Origin: a virus | Virus record (IMG/VR): IMGVR_UViG_3300032267_000365 | Coordinates: 1-24,988 of that record | Strand: one strand, 5' to 3' | Length of the DNA stretch: 24,988 nt | Part shown: positions 12,898 to 20,204 of the stretch, one piece after another | Layout: every line of letters starts with the position of its first letter | Numbering within the stretch: the first letter of the stretch is position 1 | Made by a program: the position numbers and the translations under genes | The notes under the pieces: generated by a model | What the model saw: only the letters and a program-made list of their open reading frames with translations | Told to the model about the DNA's origin: nothing | The model's database searches: none

Positions 12898-12930
12898 CAA
12901 AGATACGTTAAACCGAACGTAAATCCGCAA
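12898..12930 (-). promoter_or_regulatory. Bacteroidetes-type promoter for the PAS-HisKA gene
   Basis: TATCTTTG (12898-12905) has a TTG (12928-12930) 22 bases upstream and ends 4 bases before the ATG at 12893. The predicted transcript starts at or within a base or two of the start codon. The site lies at and just beyond the 3' end of the upstream gene. Confidence 0.6.
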
Positions 12931-13300
12931 TTAATGAACGCCATGCTGGCACACATCCGAGCGCATACTTGATGGTAAGCAGCATCGTGAAGGTGAGCAC
13001 AATTCCGTTGGCAAGTATATCGTAATTCATAGGCGTTGGCATTTCCGGCTCGTTTCTTACAGGATGAGTTTTCGGGATGTAATACGTAGCGGCTGGGTAT
13101 AAAGATACATCACATGGTTGAATCGTGTCGAATGCTGTGAGCACTTTCGCCTTTGCCGGTTGCGCCATCACAGCGTGAAAGCTCTCACGATTCGCCTGGG
13201 CGAATGAGGTGTCGGCATTAGCAGCCTCCCAGCTCATCGTGTCAATGTTGAGCTTGCTGTGGCGCACTACCTTTATTGTATCTCTTCTAATCTGTTGCAT
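12908..13300 (-). CDS. Membrane protein of the lysis module, 130 aa
   Basis: The product starts MQQIRRDTIKVVRHSKLNID, has a soluble region of about 90 residues with several Pro and Tyr, and then one hydrophobic segment near the C-terminus (about 95-113, ILANGIVLTFTMLLTIKYAL). This topology fits a tail-anchored membrane protein; it might be a second holin, pinholin partner or antiholin. It overlaps the holin's stop by 14 bases, starting at ATG 13300. No family is recognised. Confidence 0.6.
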   Translation of the reverse strand: MQQIRRDTIKVVRHSKLNIDTMSWEAANADTSFAQANRESFHAVMAQPAKAKVLTAFDTIQPCDVSLYPAATYYIPKTHPVRNEPEMPTPMNYDILANGIVLTFTMLLTIKYALGCVPAWRSLIADLRSV

Positions 13301-13490
13301 CGCTTTTGGCTTTTGGAATATACCCTGCGGCTAATAGTGCTGCAATGATGGCGGTTAATGTCTCGGCTGTTATCACTTTGAAGATAAGTAGGAAGATGGA
13401 CACCAGAATCATAAGCGAACCGATTGTGCCGCGCCAGTGCTTCACAATCACATCGAGTATTCGCCTTTGCTTGGTAGCCCTTTTCCGCAT
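13287..13490 (-). CDS. Two-TM holin-like protein
   Basis: The product from ATG 13490 starts MRKRATKQRRILDVIVKHWR: a strongly basic N-terminus, then two hydrophobic helices (TIGSLMILVSIFLLIFKVI and LTAIIAALLAAGYI) separated by a short loop, and a charged tail. This is class II holin topology, and the gene directly follows the lysozyme, which lacks a signal peptide and so needs a membrane pore to reach the cell wall. An in-frame GTG at 13505 would add five residues, giving a possible dual-start arrangement as in lambda holins. The function is inferred from topology and context. Confidence 0.75.
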   Translation of the reverse strand: MRKRATKQRRILDVIVKHWRGTIGSLMILVSIFLLIFKVITAETLTAIIAALLAAGYIPKAKSDATD

Positions 13491-13505
13491 ACCTAATATA
13501 CGCAC

Positions 13506-13536
13506 ACGCCAGCGCGGCGTTGGGGCAATTGCGCCC
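13506..13536 (-). other. Two tandem hairpins between lysozyme and holin
   Basis: The roughly 30-base gap consists of two GC-rich inverted repeats: GGGC/GCCC (13523-13536) and ACGCC/GGCGT (13506-13520). There is no U-tract, so they are not obvious terminators. They may regulate holin translation, since the GTG start is directly next to the second hairpin. Confidence 0.45.
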
Positions 13537-13994
13537 TAAATATTACACAATGAGAAATAGATATTTGCTTCTTCTCGCCTGCGATTTGTAAGCCCTGAGA
13601 GCACTTTCCCGCCTGCCTTGTTCCACTTCAGGAACTCATCGAGTATGCTCGGGTCGGCTGAGTTGGCTTTGGCTTTCTTTAGCAGCGTGGACTTTACCAA
13701 AGCACCAGTCCCTACATTGTAAGCGAAGCAGACAAGCGCATCGAATTGGCATTGGTTGAGGTTAGGTAGGTGTTTATTTACTGCCGACTCGAATGGGTCA
13801 AGCGTAGAAAGTAGCAATTGCGTTGCTTCCTTTTCGCCGCTCAGCTTTTCGCCGAGCACTACCTTCTTGCCATTCGGGTAGCGTGTCGAGCCGTAGCCAA
13901 TCGTGGGCACTCCGGCGGGGCATAGGTAGCTTGAGAGCCTCAATCCCTCGTACTTCTTAATCAGATTAAGGCCGAGAATTGAGGTGCTGCGCAT
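13536..13994 (-). CDS. GH24 (T4-type) lysozyme, endolysin
   Basis: The 152-aa product is a muramidase-type endolysin that hydrolyses peptidoglycan at lysis. The N-terminus holds YEGLRLSSYLCPAGVPTIGY, with catalytic Glu16. T4 lysozyme's Asp20 position is Cys25 here, and Thr31 aligns with T4 Thr26 (spacing +9 and +15 conserved). FDALVCFAYNVGTGA and GLTNRRREEANIYF are the other family blocks. The Asp-to-Cys variant is known in GH24 phage lysozymes and does not imply inactivity. There is no signal peptide or SAR helix, so export depends on the adjacent holin. The start at 13994 overlaps the upstream stop. Confidence 0.92.
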   Translation of the reverse strand: MRSTSILGLNLIKKYEGLRLSSYLCPAGVPTIGYGSTRYPNGKKVVLGEKLSGEKEATQLLLSTLDPFESAVNKHLPNLNQCQFDALVCFAYNVGTGALVKSTLLKKAKANSADPSILDEFLKWNKAGGKVLSGLTNRRREEANIYFSLCNI

Positions 13995-14491
13995 TAGAGC
14001 ACTAAGTATTGAATTGTCGAAATGAACGTGCTAACATCGGTTATTCCTGTATTGCCCTCCACCTCAACAGCGCATTTATTGTTTACAGTATCGGCAGAAA
14101 TAATATAGTAAGTAAAGGTATCAATTGAATTGGTCATTATAGTTGCAGTGCCATAGCAATCCCTCGCCGTTGCAAATGTCGATGCAACCGGAAGCGCAAC
14201 ATTGAATGTACCAACACCCGCAGGATTGTCCAAAGCAATGCTCAAGTAAAGTGTCATTGTAACAACATCATTAACGCGGCTGTAAATGCCACGCAATGGC
14301 GTTACAGTGCAATCCACCTCATCGGTAATCGTAGGCGTGAAACTGCCACTCGCAAACTGCGGCATTCCTGAATAGATGTCTTGCACCTCAATCTGCTTGC
14401 TCGTGTTGCTGCTTGTATCAACGATGTAGAAGATGTCATCGTTCGCTGCCGTTGCTAAGGGTGTTAAGTCGGTTACTTTTACGCCTGCCAT
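13994..14491 (-). CDS. Tail-fibre-associated protein, 165 aa
   Basis: The product starts MAGVKVTDLTPLATAANDDI, the VTDLxxLxxxxxxDxFxIVDxSxNTSKxIxVxD layout that begins many Bacteroidetes phage fibre proteins. A beta-rich domain follows (GSFTPTITDEVDCTVTPLRG, VVTMTLYLSIALDNPAG, ending in ISTIQYLVL), like C-terminal receptor-binding modules. It probably decorates or tips the fibre. It is the last structural gene before lysozyme, with its own -7 box at 14507. Fibre function is inferred from the N-terminal pattern and the neighbourhood. Confidence 0.65.
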   Translation of the reverse strand: MAGVKVTDLTPLATAANDDIFYIVDTSSNTSKQIEVQDIYSGMPQFASGSFTPTITDEVDCTVTPLRGIYSRVNDVVTMTLYLSIALDNPAGVGTFNVALPVASTFATARDCYGTATIMTNSIDTFTYYIISADTVNNKCAVEVEGNTGITDVSTFISTIQYLVL

Positions 14492-14503
14492 AGTGGGTAG
14501 TTT

Positions 14504-14707
14504 TTACAAAGGTAATACATCTTTTGGAATATATTCAATCGCTGGCAATTGCTTCACCCATTCGATGGTTGTGCTGCTTACCTCTTCGCCGCTTATTATC
14601 CAATTGCCATTCGCATCTTCGATCGGGTTGAATGTCATATCTGCAACATATTGAACGCCGCGTAATTGCTCAGCTTGTTCGGGTGTTAGTTGGTATACTT
14701 GTGTCAT
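14504..14707 (-). CDS. Small fibre-associated protein, 67 aa
   Basis: The product starts MTQVYQLTPEQAEQLRGVQY and contains MTFNPIEDANGNWIISGEEV. The pattern of helix, YVADMxFNPIxDxNxNWIISxEEV is one I have seen in small proteins next to tail-fibre genes of Bacteroidetes phages; the function is unknown, possibly fibre assembly. It overlaps the preceding fibre gene by 4 bases (ATGA at 14704-14707). The -7 box of the next gene (14507-14514) lies inside its last codons. Confidence 0.65.
   Translation of the reverse strand: MTQVYQLTPEQAEQLRGVQYVADMTFNPIEDANGNWIISGEEVSSTTIEWVKQLPAIEYIPKDVLPL
14507..14514 (-). promoter_or_regulatory. Bacteroidetes -7 box (TACCTTTG)
   Basis: TACCTTTG lies 15 bases before the ATG at 14491, with TTG (14536-14538) 21 bases further upstream. 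TTTGTAAAAACTA following the box is shared with the promoter at 20075, suggesting a common start-region element. Confidence 0.5.
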
Positions 14708-15486
14708 ACTTGCCGTCCTAATGTTGTGTTAAATGCTTGAATCGCTGTGTATAGATTAGCGGATTCGGTATCGTTTAATCCTGTGCCCAATGTGGCAAAT
14801 GCACACTGTCGATTTGAGTAGCGAATAATTGTGCCCGGGAATTGCCTCCAAGCAGAAATAATCATATCGTAGGTTGGAACCCCCGAGCTGGCTGTGGATG
14901 CGGTTATTACTGCTGAAGCATTTTTGTAAACTTTAACCGCATTCGAAGCAGTCCGAGAAATCATATAGAATCCGCGTGAATCGGTATTTGCAACAGTATT
15001 GTCGGAAGATGCATTCACTGTGGCATATATCAAATTGTTAAACCTTAACAATAAATAAGTTAAAGGCCCGACACCGCTTCCGTATTCATGGAATAATCCA
15101 GTGGTATTGCTGCGCGAATAGAATGACAAGCTCGCCGAGTTCTGCTGTGTGCTTAGCCAAAAGGTGTCAGCGTATGCGTTGGTTCCATTGGGCAAAGCAC
15201 CATTTGCCGAGTGAGTCCAGCCACCGACAAAGCTCAAGCGATACGCTGCATTGGTATCAGCGGGATTCTTTAGGTTGAACTTATGCGTTGTGGCTGTTCC
15301 TCCTACCATTGGATAGATAGCATCGAGCTTGCTCCAAATGCCTTGTGATTTGAGTGTTGTTACCAATGTGCAAATCGCGCCCGAGATGGTCGGGTCTGTT
15401 ATCCCTGCCGCTGTTAGGAAAGCATTTGCATCGGCATCAGCGCAGCCACTGCTTGCGTACCAGTAAGGATTAACAATGAAACTCAT
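14704..15486 (-). CDS. LamG/concanavalin-like tail-fibre protein, 260 aa
   Basis: The N-terminal block ADANAFLTAAGITDPTISGA, TLKSQGIWSKLDAIYPMVGG, KFNLKNPADT and GALPNGTNAYADT matches a protein type widespread in Bacteroidetes phages and prophages at the end of the fibre operon. The rest (about 100-260) is beta-rich, like a concanavalin/LamG fold, and is suited to binding surface sugars. It is a likely receptor-binding or fibre component. It is coupled to the large fibre gene by a 4-base overlap. The function is inferred from family recall and context. Confidence 0.75.
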   Translation of the reverse strand: MSFIVNPYWYASSGCADADANAFLTAAGITDPTISGAICTLVTTLKSQGIWSKLDAIYPMVGGTATTHKFNLKNPADTNAAYRLSFVGGWTHSANGALPNGTNAYADTFWLSTQQNSASLSFYSRSNTTGLFHEYGSGVGPLTYLLLRFNNLIYATVNASSDNTVANTDSRGFYMISRTASNAVKVYKNASAVITASTASSGVPTYDMIISAWRQFPGTIIRYSNRQCAFATLGTGLNDTESANLYTAIQAFNTTLGRQV

Positions 15487-18470
15487 GCCCTTGTGCCGAT
15501 TAATGTAACCTTCAAGCCTTTAGCCGTGCCGTCTCCGATTTGGTCGATGTCGATTGTCATCTCTGCATCATCGGCAAGATTGGCATCGCTTATGACCGGA
15601 GGTGTCGCAGCCGTTGTGCTTGTCTTTTCAGTGTTGTCAATGGTCAACTTAGTGCTCAATATACTTGTGCCAGCTTCATTGATGTCAACCGTAAAGATAT
15701 TGCCACTTGCTTGCGCTGTTGTGAGCGATGCGCGAACCGAGGTAAGGGTAACAGCTCGCGGCATTCTAAATGTAATCTTTGCCGTGCCTGCCGTTAGTGC
15801 TGTTGTCTCATCCGATGCAGCCACAACAAGTTCGAAAGGCAATGAAGCAAGCGAGCCATCGCCGCGAACGTATTGCGAGGTTGTGCCGCTTGGCGTATTG
15901 AACTTGCCGTTGAATGTAGTCCAATCCGCTGTGCTTAATGCACCCCTGTTGCTTGCGCTGGCAGTTGGTAGGTTGAATGTATGCGTGCTGCTTGCCGAGC
16001 TGATGCCGAAGTCGGTGCCACTCGTGCCCGTTGCGAAATTTTGCACTTGCGCAGTCAAGCCATTCAATGCGTTAAGCCCTGTGGTGAAAGTTGTGATTAC
16101 TTGACAAAGGTTATTGTCCTCGGTGTGCAGCGTAATGGTTCGACCTGATGTGGTTACAAAAATGCGCACTGCGAGCCTGTCAGTTGCAACCAATACAGTC
16201 GAAGGTACTGCAAGAGCACTAACGTACAAATCGACCACCGTGCCGCCTGTAATCGCTTCGGGATTTGTTGCCCCTGTTGAAATAAGCGTAAAGGTTGCGC
16301 CATCGTACTTGTAAAGCTCGATGTAAAAGCTCGGACTACCGCCGTTGCTCGATGCACTAAAGTAAGTTTCGAAATTCCAATTGCCTGAAGGGATTGCCAA
16401 AAGGTTCGGGTCGCCTGCATTCGTTATGAATTGCGCGATGTAGCCATTGCCTTGCGCCTGCGTGCGTGTGAAGTTCGTGCCACCTCCGAGCACTGGAGTG
16501 CGGCTCATTTGGAAGTAAGCATTGCCGCCTATCGTGCCCTGACTGATTGAGCCGTTGAGATAATAGTTAACTGATGCGCCACCTCCACCGCCGAGAGGGA
16601 AGTTAGCGAGTGAGCCATCGCCACGAATGTATTGGCTTACAACTCCGTTTGCCGTTATGTCAACGCTTGGTGTCGTGGTTGAGTTAGGTACTGCAACGCT
16701 AAATGCTGGGTTTGTTGGGTTTGGTACTGTTGCCGCAACCGATGTAACCGTTCCATTTGTAAGGGTTGGAAATGGCTGAGGTGCGCCCGTTCCATCTAAG
16801 TAGTCAGTATTGCTGCCCGTTGGCACATCGAATTTGCCGTCGAAGGTATTCCAATCTGCGCTGCTGAGATAGCCATCACTACTCGCCGAGGATTGGCTGA
16901 TTGAGATGTCAGGATTAGCCCCGCCACTCGAAGCCACAGGGCTTGTTGCGGTCACTGATTCGACAATCGTGTTCGGTATATCCGTCGTTGTGGCAATGGT
17001 ATAATTGCCTGTTACTTTGTTAGGGAACTCTAACTGTACGTTGGAATTTACAAGGTTGTTAACCGATAGAATACCCGCACTTGTGCCATCTGATAATGTC
17101 AATTGGCCATTCGTAGTGACAAATAACTCAGCGTAGGCGTTTGAAACGGTGTTAAAGACGGATATACTTTGCGATGAAACTTGGCCTATAAAGTCATTGG
17201 CACCTTGAACAATTAAATCGTTCGTTGTTATATTGCCAACATCAGTCACATCTTGAAGACTTCCAACTGATGCCGTTTGCACCGCCCACACAGCCGCGCC
17301 AATTGTGGCATCTGAGCAAAGGTATACCGTGCCATCATCCAGCGACCATCGAGAGCCTACAACAAAGCCCTTGCTTGAGTCATCTGTTACCTGTGGCACA
17401 AAGGTAAAGTTGTGCGTTACATCGCGAATGGTGAAGCCATCTTGCTCCATGTAGTACAATCGCCCAGCTTCCCACTTCAGCTCATAGCTAAGCGAGCAAA
17501 TTTGCGCCGTGCCCTTTGCCCCGCCATTGCCCGCATCGGTTGTGCCTTTTCGGAAGAATGCGCCATTGTCGAAGCTAAGTCCAGCAGCGCCAGTGAATGC
17601 AATGTTATTCGTTGTGCTGTTGCCGATGTCGGTTGTTTGCTGCAAGTCCTCACCGCCACCGCCACCGCCCGGCACATTCACCTCAACCACTCCAGGCGAA
17701 GTAAGCGAAGCAGTCACGCCAGAGCCGGTGAAGTTCAGCGTGGTTGTGTTGGTGCTTACGTTTGTGCCTTCCTCTTGCGTGGTTAGTGGTGTACCACCAC
17801 CGCCACCAATTGCGACAAGCGGGTCGGCTGGTGTGCCGTTGCCTGTGATTGTCACCCCATCCACAGCCACTGATATGAGGCAAGGCTCGCAAGGCTCGAA
17901 ATCGGGCAGAGGTATGTCACCCGTTTGGCAAGTGTCATAGCAGCCGTCCTCAGATGATGTGCTGACATTAACATCCACATCAATTGCAACCGCTGCCCAC
18001 TCATAGTTTACTGGCAAATACTTAATCTCATTTTGATACCCGCTCGGCACTACCTCATAAGCGATTGCCCCGATTGCAGTCTTAAATTGCGGGTCAGTGC
18101 CGCTAATTAAACGAAGCACCCTCGATGCTACCCAATCCTGTGCATCGGCTGAGTCGCAAGGAAGGTGCGACTTGCGCACCATTGCGTATGCCGTCATCGA
18201 GAAGCGTGTCTCATAGATTGAGCGGCAGCCAGCCAGCTTAAGCGAATCATTTTTCGTCACGTTAATCTTGCCACGCTTTGCCCAGAATAGCGTGCCCTGC
18301 TTCGCATCGTAATCGGTTACAGGAATCGCTTGACCGTTGCCGATATAGAACGCCCACGCTTTATCATTGCCCTCGCCTACAAGCTCGCTAAGGCCGTAAA
18401 TCTTATCGAAGATATTGCCGACCTCAATGCGCTGGTTAAGCCTGTCGAGAATGGTAGAAAGTATATTCAT
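15483..18470 (-). CDS. Large tail fibre with neck-like N-terminal domain, 995 aa
   Basis: The longest gene of the window. Residues about 1-175 (start MNILSTILDRLNQRIEVGNI; WAAVAIDVDVNVSTSSED; Cys-rich YDTCQTGD/EPCEPC) look like a compact neck or tail-terminator-type domain. After that come fibre modules: Gly-rich hinges, the repeated DLQQTTDIGNSTTNN / SLQDVTDVGNITTND, two LSSADWNTFDGKF-like units, and QYIRGDGSLANFP / QYVRGDGSLASLP. The C-terminal domain (about 890-995) is a beta-sandwich-like module (TSVRASLTTAQASGNIFTVD). The protein probably joins the neck to a receptor-binding fibre. No tape-measure gene accompanies it, supporting a short tail. Confidence 0.8.
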   Translation of the reverse strand: MNILSTILDRLNQRIEVGNIFDKIYGLSELVGEGNDKAWAFYIGNGQAIPVTDYDAKQGTLFWAKRGKINVTKNDSLKLAGCRSIYETRFSMTAYAMVRKSHLPCDSADAQDWVASRVLRLISGTDPQFKTAIGAIAYEVVPSGYQNEIKYLPVNYEWAAVAIDVDVNVSTSSEDGCYDTCQTGDIPLPDFEPCEPCLISVAVDGVTITGNGTPADPLVAIGGGGGTPLTTQEEGTNVSTNTTTLNFTGSGVTASLTSPGVVEVNVPGGGGGGEDLQQTTDIGNSTTNNIAFTGAAGLSFDNGAFFRKGTTDAGNGGAKGTAQICSLSYELKWEAGRLYYMEQDGFTIRDVTHNFTFVPQVTDDSSKGFVVGSRWSLDDGTVYLCSDATIGAAVWAVQTASVGSLQDVTDVGNITTNDLIVQGANDFIGQVSSQSISVFNTVSNAYAELFVTTNGQLTLSDGTSAGILSVNNLVNSNVQLEFPNKVTGNYTIATTTDIPNTIVESVTATSPVASSGGANPDISISQSSASSDGYLSSADWNTFDGKFDVPTGSNTDYLDGTGAPQPFPTLTNGTVTSVAATVPNPTNPAFSVAVPNSTTTPSVDITANGVVSQYIRGDGSLANFPLGGGGGASVNYYLNGSISQGTIGGNAYFQMSRTPVLGGGTNFTRTQAQGNGYIAQFITNAGDPNLLAIPSGNWNFETYFSASSNGGSPSFYIELYKYDGATFTLISTGATNPEAITGGTVVDLYVSALAVPSTVLVATDRLAVRIFVTTSGRTITLHTEDNNLCQVITTFTTGLNALNGLTAQVQNFATGTSGTDFGISSASSTHTFNLPTASASNRGALSTADWTTFNGKFNTPSGTTSQYVRGDGSLASLPFELVVAASDETTALTAGTAKITFRMPRAVTLTSVRASLTTAQASGNIFTVDINEAGTSILSTKLTIDNTEKTSTTAATPPVISDANLADDAEMTIDIDQIGDGTAKGLKVTLIGTRA
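15838..16640 (-). repeat. Repeated RGDGSLA fibre module at DNA level
   Basis: Two near-identical stretches (about 15845-15885 and 16600-16640) encode QYVRGDGSLASLP and QYIRGDGSLANFP in the large fibre. A third, diverged copy near 16790 encodes YLDGTGAPQPFP. Such repeats allow fibre length change by recombination. Confidence 0.7.
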
Positions 18471-19021
18471 TTATTCATAGCATTAATGATTTGTTGCACG
18501 AGCTCGGCTGCATGGTCTTCAAGCATCTCGGCTTGCTCTTCAGGTGTCGGCAAAAAGATAGTGCCGTATTTCTTCTCTAAGCCATCAATCTTGCCCTCCT
18601 CTGATGCGGGTACTGTTATCGCTGCTTCCAATCCTTCGGTCAATACATCGGACGAAAGGAAGCCGCCTTTTAATCTTCCGGTCAATTCCAAAGGTAACTT
18701 GCGCGAAGTGCCTTTTTTCAATTCGGCATAACCGCCGGGAAAGAACAGCGACTTAATCGGCTCGCCACGTTTGCCCACCTTGTACTTGCTTGGTGCCGAT
18801 GCCAACGCTCGCGGACTAACATATATCGGCGTTGTTTTGTATGGCACAGTCGGCAATTTCTCGCCCGCCGTGTTTGTGCCTCCACTCGAGCCAGTGCCGA
18901 AAATGCGCTTAAACATGATGCGCTTCAATTCACGAACAGGGCCGTATAAGGCAGTAAAATTATTAGTCCAATCGCTATACAACGCATCGAGGTTCTTTTG
19001 AATTTCGGCGGGTGTCGGCAT
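18467..19021 (-). CDS. Virion morphogenesis / neck protein (Mu gpG-like), 184 aa
   Basis: The product starts MPTPAEIQKNLDALYSDWTN. A basic helical region (RELKRIMFKRIFG) is followed by PIYVSPRA, KVGKRGEPIKSLFFPGGYAE, LKKGTSRKLPLELTGRLKGG and a helical acidic tail. The GYxELKxGxSRKLPLELTGRL pattern recalls phage virion morphogenesis/tail completion proteins (Mu gpG, P2 gpS type). Its place between a head-side structural protein and the fibre fits a neck or tail-completion role. It overlaps the fibre gene by 4 bases. Confidence 0.6.
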   Translation of the reverse strand: MPTPAEIQKNLDALYSDWTNNFTALYGPVRELKRIMFKRIFGTGSSGGTNTAGEKLPTVPYKTTPIYVSPRALASAPSKYKVGKRGEPIKSLFFPGGYAELKKGTSRKLPLELTGRLKGGFLSSDVLTEGLEAAITVPASEEGKIDGLEKKYGTIFLPTPEEQAEMLEDHAAELVQQIINAMNK

Positions 19022-19022
19022 G

Positions 19023-20060
19023 TTATGGCAGGGCTGTAACGTACTTCATATTGCGCTTGCAATCCCAGCAATGCGTGTCATCAGGTAGGCGCATGTTCTG
19101 CAACGTAGCGCCAAGGTCTTCGCTGTATCGCGTTGCTGCGATGTCGCGAGCTGCCATGATTCCATCCATGAGCTCGGTCTTGTTCTGCCCCCGATTTACA
19201 ATAACTGTTGTATTCACTCGCTGATTCGGGCTAATCATTAGGGCATAGTTGTAAATCTCAACGGCTGTGGCATAGGCTAACGCTAATGCCATCGTTCCAC
19301 CTACCGAGCACAGCCATCCTTGTCTGTCGCAGTTCACATTGTACGTGAGGCTCATGCCTGTGGTATATCTTGAGCTGGTACTTGTCAGCACATTCGTGCC
19401 ATCTGTTGTGAGCTCGATGCCTATCGCATCCACGAAAGGACAGATATGCGATTCTCTTGGACCGCCTCCACAACTTGTGCAAGTGCCCCTCTTTGGTGTG
19501 AACTTAACCGTGTTCATGTCTGACTCATAGACAATGGCGATGTCCATCTTACGCTTTGCTGAGGTGAAGGTCTTGCCGATGAACTGATCGAGCGCGCCCT
19601 CAGCATAGGTGATTGTTTCAATCAGCTTGCCTGTGGTCATGTCGAAGATAAGCACCGGCACATTCACATTAGCCGAGTCGATTGCAAGGTTAATGTCGGC
19701 AAGGTAAAAGTTGAGATAGCTAACCGTGTTCGGGTCAATCTTCAACCTGATGCCGCCATAGTTGCCAGCACCGAGCGCAGTCTGCACATTGGCATAATTG
19801 GACAAAACTTGTCCAACGCGCTTGCTCTCGATGATCGTGTCGCTCTTCATCATTGGGCTGAGCTTAGTCAGCACATCGGATGAAAGTTTGCGCCATGCGA
19901 ATGCTCGCTTATCTTCGAACAGCTCAACGCCATTGCGGTATTGGTCTGTGATAAGTTGCCCGAGAAAGGTTTGATTGATGCCGAGGTCATCGATGTAGAG
20001 CCCAGTCGATGGCTCTGGTGATTCGCAGCCTCTTAATCCGAGTAGTGATTCAATGCACAT
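19023..20060 (-). CDS. Cys-rich virion structural protein, 345 aa
   Basis: The product starts MCIESLLGLRGCESPEPSTG, then LYIDDLGINQTFLGQL, a pattern (Cys-rich start, PEPSxGLYIxDLxGI) found in structural proteins placed after the capsid gene in Bacteroidetes phages. Cysteine pairs CTSCGGG with a nearby HIC (about 196-210) and a terminal CWDC (about 332-335) could bind zinc or form disulfides. The exact role (head completion, connector or decoration) is unknown. It has its own promoter box at 20075, directly after the capsid terminator. Confidence 0.65.
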   Translation of the reverse strand: MCIESLLGLRGCESPEPSTGLYIDDLGINQTFLGQLITDQYRNGVELFEDKRAFAWRKLSSDVLTKLSPMMKSDTIIESKRVGQVLSNYANVQTALGAGNYGGIRLKIDPNTVSYLNFYLADINLAIDSANVNVPVLIFDMTTGKLIETITYAEGALDQFIGKTFTSAKRKMDIAIVYESDMNTVKFTPKRGTCTSCGGGPRESHICPFVDAIGIELTTDGTNVLTSTSSRYTTGMSLTYNVNCDRQGWLCSVGGTMALALAYATAVEIYNYALMISPNQRVNTTVIVNRGQNKTELMDGIMAARDIAATRYSEDLGATLQNMRLPDDTHCWDCKRNMKYVTALP

Positions 20061-20074
20061 CTCTTTAGTTTTTA

Positions 20075-20082
20075 CAAAGATA
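20075..20082 (-). promoter_or_regulatory. Bacteroidetes -7 box (TATCTTTG) fused to the capsid terminator
   Basis: TATCTTTG begins 3 bases after the T-run of the capsid terminator and ends 14 bases before the ATG at 20060. TTCG, one mismatch from TTTG, lies 19 bases upstream inside the terminator loop. The surrounding 20 bases are identical to those at 21333-21352. Confidence 0.6.
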
Positions 20083-20085
20083 AAT

Positions 20086-20116
20086 AAAAAAAGGAGGGCA
20101 CGAAGCCCCCCTCTTT
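20086..20116 (-). terminator. Intrinsic terminator after the capsid gene
   Basis: On the minus strand AAAGAGGGGGGC (20105-20116) pairs with GCCCTCCTTTTT through a 5-base loop (20100-20104), a stem of about 12 with two wobbles. Seven T follow (20086-20092). It starts within the stop codon of the -1 frame extension and leads straight into the next promoter, so capsid and downstream genes are separately transcribed. Confidence 0.85.
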
Positions 20117-20204
20117 ATTGCGTGGTTAGATTATCTAATCCGTCTTGGGTCAATAAGTCCTCATCGGCTTGCGAGAGTAAACCTACCGACCCGATTACGG
20201 GTTT
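20115..20204 (-). other. Possible -1 frameshift extension of the major capsid protein
   Basis: The capsid's last codons contain A AAC CCG (20198-20204), which fits the X-XXY-YYZ slippery pattern, followed at once by the zero-frame TAA (20195-20197). In the -1 frame the sequence stays open for 27 codons (VIGSVGLLSQADEDLLTQDG then LDNLTTQ) and stops at 20115-20117, exactly where the terminator begins. No ATG or likely alternative start precedes it. GTAAACC/GGTTTAC and CCCG/CGGG inverted repeats surround the site. T7 makes its minor capsid protein 10B in the same way. Confidence 0.45.

Noticed and set aside
12894-12956. Longer start for the PAS-HisKA protein
   Set aside because: It would place the -7 box inside the gene and add residues read from the upstream membrane protein's C-terminus. 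The PAS-like domain starts naturally after ATG 12893.
15493-16104. 203-aa plus-strand ORF opposite the fibre gene
   Set aside because: It is a low-complexity Val/Ala/Ser-rich reverse reading of the repeat-rich fibre gene, without a promoter or coupling. All other genes are on the minus strand.
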